This document shows positions 58,038 through 64,000 of a DNA stretch of 64,000 bases, piece after piece. The translations under genes and the position numbers were made by a program. This DNA comes from Acanthosepion lycidas. Its lineage: Eukaryota > Mollusca > Cephalopoda > Sepiida > Sepiidae. Numbering within the stretch: position 1 is the stretch's first letter; every line of letters begins with the position of its first letter. The notes below the pieces were generated by a model. The model was not told the DNA's origin. It saw only the letters and a list, made by a program, of their open reading frames with translations, and searched no databases. Location of the stretch: positions 82,686,049 through 82,750,048 of the forward strand of contig OZ010574.1 in NCBI GenBank assembly GCA_963932145.1, given 5' to 3'.

Positions 58038-58429
58038 AAAACAATCCTTTTCTGTTATTTTTAATGAAACATATCTATCTATATAATTTTTTATTACTCT
58101 AAACATTTTTTTGTGGATATACATGTCTGAGTAATGCTCTCTTCTTTTTATTTAATTGAAACTGTTTGAATTATGTCTAATAGCCTCTTTGCAAATAGGT
58201 GCTAACTTAAACATATATATCTACAAAAGTAATCTTTAGGTTAATAAGAAATAATGTCATTGATTACTAATATATTTCTATTTATATTCATTGTTACACA
58301 TATATTTACATTATGAAAAATAGACAAAAAATTTACTGTCTTGAAATTAACACCTTTGCAATCATTTTAAAAATAAGTGTTTGAAACCAACTGACTTTCA
58401 ACAGAATAACAGTTTAGTATCTCTTTTTT

Positions 58430-58510
58430 TCAAAATGCCATATCCGTTTTGGATATTTACAATCATGGCTCTCGACATATTCCTTTTCTTTATTATCTGC
58501 CAATTGCTAT
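58430..58510 (-). pseudogene. LINE-B copy 10 (short 3' scrap)
   Basis: aaaatgccatatccgttttgg, acaatcatggctctcgacat correspond to the family's last 80 bp in minus orientation. Only a scrap. 58038-58429 and 58511-59320 hold nothing supported. Confidence 0.4.
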
Positions 58511-59320
58511 AACTTCTTGATAAAGATAGTGGAGTGTTCCTCATTGCCTTCTCCAGAGTTTTTTTTAATTCAGAGTTTTCTTTTCCTAGACTAGCTGCCA
58601 TCCAAGGATAGAGGGACTAGTCTTCCCTGCTATTTAAGCCATAGGTTGGGGTTTGGAAAGAAGGAATTGATTCATGCCTTTCCAACTTTCCATGTTGATA
58701 ACTATCTACACATCCCTTGATAACATGATCCATGATTATACATATTGATAACAACATTAATACTGAGAAAAAATATTTTGCAGACAATGTTTTCCTCCAT
58801 TTTAATTTCATTTTTTCTTTGTTGGAATATTTTCTCATGTTTTTTTTTTTTGTTTTTTTTTTAACGCTGTTAGAACTATGTCAGGAGAGATCAGCTGCCA
58901 AGCTCTGTCCATCTAGAGTTTTGGAGGTGCTCTCATATACTGTTTAAGTAATCAACATAGCTATTTACAAATGACTGGAGTATAATCTTAGGCAGTTCAT
59001 TTTTTTTCTGGAATCTGGATAAATGCTCTTTCCCTGCCCAAAGGCTCAGATCAGTGTATAGTATCTGTTTCTCACCTCTCTGCCATGTTTCTGTCTTAGA
59101 GCCATTCATGAAAAAGCTTTGAGGGATTCCAGTCCTGTGGCAGCATTTTCCTCATTTCTATAGAGGGAGTGGCATTGGAATACTGACTCCAACATGACAA
59201 TGGTCAACAGAACTGGACAATTAATTTTTGGCCCTTTGCCTATATGTACATGTATGGGCACCCTGCATTAAAAACAGTCTTGTGCCACATTCTGCCAGCA
59301 TAGAAAGGTGAGTAAATAAA

Positions 59321-59321
<1 letters not shown>

Positions 59322-59354
<33 letters not shown>
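59322..59354. repeat. (TA)n tract
   Basis: Pure (TA)n directly abutting the 5S-derived repeat. Confidence 0.95.
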
Positions 59355-59358
<4 letters not shown>

Positions 59359-59600
59359 TCAGACTTATAGTCAAATTACGCTGAAACACTGGTTCTCATT
59401 TGATTGCCAAAGTTAAGCAGTGTTGAACCCAGTTAGTAATGGGTTAATGGACCCACTTGGGAACACTATGTACTGTATGTGAAAGCTGGGTACAAAACTG
59501 GTTAGGTATGGGGTAAGAAACTTGTTCCCATAAAGCCTTACTTGCTATGGAAACAACAACAATGTTTAGTGTTGTTGAGAGCTGTGGCTCTATACTCCTC
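59355..59600 (+). repeat. 5S rRNA-derived repeat (SINE3-like or 5S pseudogene)
   Basis: 59359-59479 aligns along the whole of a 5S rRNA gene (about 121 nt): ctgaaacactggttctcatt, then tgattgccaaagttaagcag, gttgaacccagttagtaatg and cttgggaacactatgtactg. The internal promoter A box (aagttaagca, 59410-59419) is kept; the IE and C box are altered. The following ~100 bp (aaagctgggtacaaaactgg, ggggtaagaaacttgttccc) are not 5S and may be a SINE body with tRNA-like sequence. A 5S head fused to a body is the structure of 5S-derived (SINE3-class) SINEs. Only one copy is in the window, so a plain 5S pseudogene is possible. Confidence 0.78.
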
Positions 59601-61395
59601 AGTGCTGTCTACAGGACTGAAGTAGTATGAGCAACCTGATATCTGTAGTGTGGTTAGAGTTCATTTATGAGGTGGTAGAATATTTGAAGAAACCATTTCT
59701 GATTATTAAATGCTATCAGCAAAAACTTTCCCTTTTAACCCTGCATTAGTCACATGGGATGTTTTGTTACCACAAAATTTTTAAAGTAAATCTATTTGGA
59801 AACTTGTCTTTTTTGCTCTATTCTTCTACTCTCCTGACTCAATGAGGTTGTGTAGCATGTGGTGTGGTACAATTGTAGCTCAGCAATTGTGATAGTCAAA
59901 TGCTAAGGGACTATCTATTTTCAGAAATCCAAAATGACTAATGCAGAATTAAGAAAAGTACTCACAAGAAGTAGACAGTTACTATAAAATTTGGTTGCTG
60001 TATAACCTTGTCTAAATGTTACATCTCTTGAAGGTGAGTAATTGTTCTTCCAAGTGTTAATTAGTTTCCTCTATTGGACGTGTAATGATTTTATTGGTAA
60101 TGCTTCTGATTACCAGCAATGATTGCTTTTTTTATGGAGATTTTGTCCCTATTCAAAACATTTGAGTAGAAAATCCAAAGTTGAAATCTTTTGAAAAAGA
60201 TGAATTATCATTATATATAAAACTTGCAGACATTCAAACAATCTGTCAAGCATTTATTAATTTTGATAATAATAATAAAAAACTTTGAAAAGAAATTCTG
60301 CATGTCTGGCCAGAAATGTCTGATTGGAAAATTAATTGTCATTATATGTATTTATGGATATTTTCATTGATTTTATTATTATTTAAATCCCCGCCATCTT
60401 GTAAATCCTGTATCTTTGATGGCAAGAGAAATGGCCTATCAGACAAGCTGACATGTGTATTTGGACTTTGAAGCATCTCTTCCACAAACCAACACATTAT
60501 AAACACTAATTAAAATTGATGTTTATTGATACTTTTCAGATATTCTCATCACTTTTATTAGTTCTGAATCCATTTTATCTCTCTCTTCCCAGATACATAC
60601 ATACACACATTTGAGATGCTCTAAAGTTTATTCTTTCTAATTATTTCTATTGAAACTGGAACAGATACAGGGATCACAATAACATCTTTGGTTAGAGCAA
60701 TTTTCAGCTCCCAAAATAATGCCCCTATTTCCACACACATTCCAACAGATGAAACAATTCCAATAACACTGTTGTATAGAAAGTTTTCAGCTCTATATCA
60801 CTATTTTTAATATAGTCACCAGCATTAAGTATGCATTTTCACCCATCAACATTGAACAAGAGCCTTTATGCCATGCTCAGCTAATACGTATCACTTTTGC
60901 AAAATCTGAAAATGGATTACCCACTGTGTTCACATGCAGTATGTGGTCTCTGTAACTAACTAATACCACTTGGTACATTTTTTTCTCATGTAGGAATTCA
61001 GTGATATACCAATACTAAATATGCACTTTCATTTTGCTAAAATGCTATCTGTAACAAGGTAAAATAGATTATGGATTATTGGTAAGATGGTTCAATCTCT
61101 ACTGTCACACAATCAATTTCCAACTCTGATGCTATGTGTGAATTCATATTTAATATGCATCACAGTTTTTGCACAGCAATCATCAAACCATGTTCATTTT
61201 GGCTTAACTATTCATATATGTGGGTCAGTGATGCATTATGTGTAGGTCTATTGTATTATTTAAACAGTTATTGGGTGGGTGGTAATGATTATGTTTCAAA
61301 TTATTCTAGGTGCTATTCAGTATAAATAATTGTGGATCCAAATGCAGTTTAGGATATTTTATAATGTTATTTGTCAACTTTAATATTGATTGCTT
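59601..61395. other. no gene recognised
   Basis: AT-rich. 60780-60900 faintly recalls the end of a mariner transposase on the minus strand (a GDYIKNSDI-like run) but is not enough to call. Confidence 0.4.
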
Positions 61396-61399
61396 TATT

Positions 61400-62200
61400 T
61401 GTTGTTGATTGTTATTATTATGTTTACTTCTGTTTATGTGTTCATTTGAAGTTGGTTAATTTACTTAATCTATTTACTTATTTATTGATTTTCATTAATT
61501 TATACTTAATTATTAATTTTTTATTTTATTTTGTTTTTATTTATTTTTATTTCTTTTGTTCATGTTTAGTTTTTTTATGTGATTTTGTTTTTTAATTTCC
61601 CATACATATTCAGAAAGCATTGTGCTGTTCGCATATTTACTGTTTGTGAAGGATGTTTTGTGTGTATAGTTTCTTTGTTTCCAGGGTCCTTCAGTTACAC
61701 CTATGTATATTTCTTCTTCATTATCTGCTGATTTTACAATGACTTGGTATATTACATTTGTAAGAAATCATCATTTCAGGGACATTTGTTCTTTGCTCTG
61801 CAATTACACTTGGGTTTGATTTGTTCAGGTGGTTTGTTGGTTGTTTTCTTGTATTTTTTTTATTATTGGTGTCATCTTAGTGCTACTGTAGCTGATTTTT
61901 ACTGTGTTTTTGTTGAATATCTGGTGGAGTTTGCTTCATGCACTGAGGCGTTTATGAGTGTAATGAATATTTTTCTTACATTTGTTTTTACATTTTTGTT
62001 GTATGTTGCATGTTTCTTTTCTTGTTGGCCTTTTTTGTGCTGTGCCATGTATTTGTGAGTGTTGTCAAAAATCCATTATCTTTTAGGGCTGTTTCATAAT
62101 CTTTCTTGGCTTCACTGAAGGTTTCACTGGAAAAAGTGTCAGATAACCTGCAGTTAATTGATGGTGAGATGTGTGTGCTAATGACATACCATTATATATA
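61400..62200 (-). pseudogene. PLE6: Penelope-like element, same family as PLE2
   Basis: Minus strand in several frames: SETFSEAKKDYETALKDNGF (62140-62080; equivalent to the DEALKVSGY part of PLE2), HSTKKANKKRNM, then LNKSNPSCNCRAKNKCP (61820-61770; Cys-bearing segment matching CNCRNRTTCP of PLE2), EEIYIGVTEGPWKQRNYTHK (61715-61660; GIY-YIG core with YIG kept) and TNSKYANSTMLSEYVWEIKK (61650-61590). Clearly the same family as 28472-29358. Frameshifts break it. Plus-strand hydrophobic ORFs here are shadows of this lysine- and asparagine-rich protein. Confidence 0.82.
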
Positions 62201-62239
62201 TAAATACATCTATATATGACCATTTTAGATATAAAAATC

Positions 62240-63330
62240 TGTTATGCACAATTATTCCTGTAAAGAAATGTCTAAATTTACTAAAAGCACACCTAACTAA
62301 AACAAAAATAAAATTACCTATTCCTATACATAAAATCACAAAAATGTACTATTTAGTCACCAGTTAATGTTTTTTCACTTTTGATAACAATTTTCATAGA
62401 AAAAATTTGGTTTACCATATATTTTATTATAAAATTCTTCTTATTTCAGATACATAGATGATTATTTATTAATATATTCACACAACATAATTTTACCTGA
62501 TCTCGTCAAAAAAATTATAATGTTGAACCCACAATATACTTTACCTTTGGATCTAACAACACTTTACCCTTCCTAGATATCATGCTGCATAGAAATAATA
62601 ACAAACTGCAGTTCAAGGTTTACATTAAAGCTATCAACAAGAACTAATTTTTATTCCCACCACTGCAACAAAATCAAATTTGGAAAAATGATAGGATTTT
62701 ATTTAAGAGCACTAAGAGTCTGCAGCCCCCAATACTTGCACAAAGAAGAAATATAAATAGAAAATACTTTCAAAACCTTGTATTATTATTTCACCCACAA
62801 TACTAAGAGAAAGGTATACAGAATATACCACTACAAGAAAGATTATTAACAACAATAAATTAGATAAAAACAGGCACATAATACTACCTACTAATTCCAT
62901 AACATCCACTATCAAAAACAATTTATCCAAATGAAAAAAAACTTTAAAATAATTACAACTACATCCAGAACTATTATGAATATAATCAAAACCCAAAATA
63001 CCCATAACAATAATACTTCTGAAGCAGGTATATTTAACATAAATTGCCAGAACAGCTCCTCATAATACATTGGGGTAACTTGCAGAAATTTAAAAAATGT
63101 ATCTATGAACACAAAAGTGGTCTTATACACAGCAATTTAAAGAATGCAAAATAGAGAAAGTACTTTACTTAGAAAGAAAATTCTTGAGAGTGCTGCTATT
63201 GAATCTTATCAAAATATAAATCTGAGCCTTAGATTTACTCTAATATCTCCAATCTTAAAAGAATTACTATTTTGCCAAGCTAACATAAATGACTACAAAA
63301 ATGTTAAAAAATTAAGAGAAAACTGTTAAA
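62240..63330 (+). pseudogene. PLE5: Penelope-like element (RT + GIY-YIG), other family
   Basis: Plus strand: FFTFDNNFHRKNLVYH (62375-62420), YIDDYLLIYSHNIILP (RT motif C, 62453-62500), PQYTLPLDLTTLYPS (62530-62575), IGFYLRALRVCSPQYLHKEE (62695-62745), then a Cys-bearing GIY-YIG start FNINCQNSSS-stop-YIGVTCRNLK (63032-63090) and the conserved C-terminus RKKILESAAIESYQNINLSL, RFTLISPILKELLFCQ (63165-63280). The order RT - connector - GIY-YIG is complete from motif C on; a deletion removes the GSPL-type box. Stops and frameshifts. It diverges in sequence from PLE2/PLE6. Confidence 0.85.
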
Positions 63331-63673
63331 TTCATAGTTGTTTAAAATCTGTAACACATAAATTAATCCTAAACTAAAATAATTTAATTACCAATTTGCA
63401 TTAAAATTAAAACAAATAAAAAATGTAAAGAAAATCACGTACTTCAATTTATTCAACAGTGAATTGTGTCTCTTCATGTTCTCCATGACTTTTTGACTTT
63501 TCAAGCAGTCTGATGAAAATTTTATGAGTGACTCTTAAATTTAATATATTTTTTTATTTTTGTTTATAAAGTTCATCAGAGAACAGAACATGTCATCTAA
63601 GATAAGTTTTCCTTTTGTCTTTATTCATACTGTCTCTTTTACAGATATACTCTTTCTGAAATTTTTGCATACA

Positions 63674-63726
<53 letters not shown>

Positions 63727-63835
63727 GAGATGAAAAATGGATATATGATGTGGTACTAAATAGATCTCAAGTTGATCATTTCCCAAAATCTAACCAAACA
63801 TAAGAATTTGTTTTTGAGGTGGAAACACTAAATTA

Positions 63836-63898
<63 letters not shown>

Positions 63899-64000
63899 TA
63901 ACATTAATTATGCATATACATTGATGTTCTCTTTTTCTGTGTGTTTCCCACTTTTATTATATATTATTATTATGATATGACAAAATCGTGTGTAGTCATT
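63331..64000. repeat. PLE5 3' flank with (TA)n tracts
   Basis: (TA)n at 63677-63722 and 63837-63892. At 63509-63515 ctgatga occurs, but no GAAA at the right distance follows. No gene. Confidence 0.8.

Noticed and set aside
60780-60900. Possible fourth mariner fragment on the minus strand
   Set aside because: Only a short weak resemblance to the transposase C-terminus; no catalytic box or TIR.
61744-62058. 104-codon plus-strand hydrophobic ORF resembling a membrane protein
   Set aside because: It is the antisense shadow of the Lys/Asn-rich PLE6 protein on the minus strand.
63509-63560. ctgatga downstream of PLE5 as a further hammerhead
   Set aside because: No GAAA and no UH site at suitable distance; only the 7-base string matches.

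Overview
The window is AT-rich, microsatellite-laden metazoan nuclear DNA. It reads as intergenic or intronic sequence made largely of decayed transposable elements. I find no intact host protein gene. The mix of elements (Penelope-like elements with GIY-YIG endonucleases, several LINE families, Ty3/gypsy relics, Tc1/mariner, tRNA- and 5S-derived SINE-like repeats, long (TA)n tracts) fits a mollusc, most likely a coleoid cephalopod such as an octopus. That assignment is inference from the repertoire; no diagnostic host gene is present. LINE letters A-H are local labels for families recognised here, not database names.

Layout. 1-5.4 kb: a LINE with RNase H (A), LINE-B, a foldback element, LINE-F. 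5.4-6.65 kb: a full-length but dead mariner with TIRs and TA target duplication. 7-9.6 kb: Penelope relic (PLE1, minus) and microsatellites. 9.6-12.65 kb: a long LINE-C with C-terminal zinc finger, then a Tc1-like relic. 13.7-14.2 kb: an 87-bp minisatellite. 14.3-21.5 kb: LINE-B and LINE-D relics, a perfect palindromic MITE, a diverged duplication and a LINE-E with an inverted 5' part. 23-26 kb: LINE-F, mariner and SINE remnants. 28.4-30.5 kb: PLE2 with a hammerhead-ribozyme candidate, a second MITE and a foldback. 31-34.9 kb: gypsy relic split by LINE-F, plus LINE-B. 35-49 kb: sparse mariner, SINE, LINE-B, LINE-E and a third MITE. 49.8-54.1 kb: PLE3, LINE-F, a perfect 64-bp-arm hairpin carrying a second hammerhead candidate, PLE4 and a composite minisatellite. 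55.5-58.04 kb: gypsy relic with PPT and 3' LTR. 59.36 kb: 5S-rRNA-derived repeat. 61.4-63.3 kb: two Penelope relics in divergent families.

Most interesting theme: Penelope-like relics and long foldback hairpins here repeatedly carry a CTGANGA...GAAA core. In two places (29975-30020 and 52768-52808) the surrounding bases can fold as a minimal type I hammerhead ribozyme with a GUC cleavage site. Hammerheads in Penelope-like elements are established knowledge; their state, arrangement and foldback form here deserve testing. The 5S-derived repeat, the three MITEs whose termini match the Hsmar1/MADE1-type TIR, and the composite minisatellites are the other leads.
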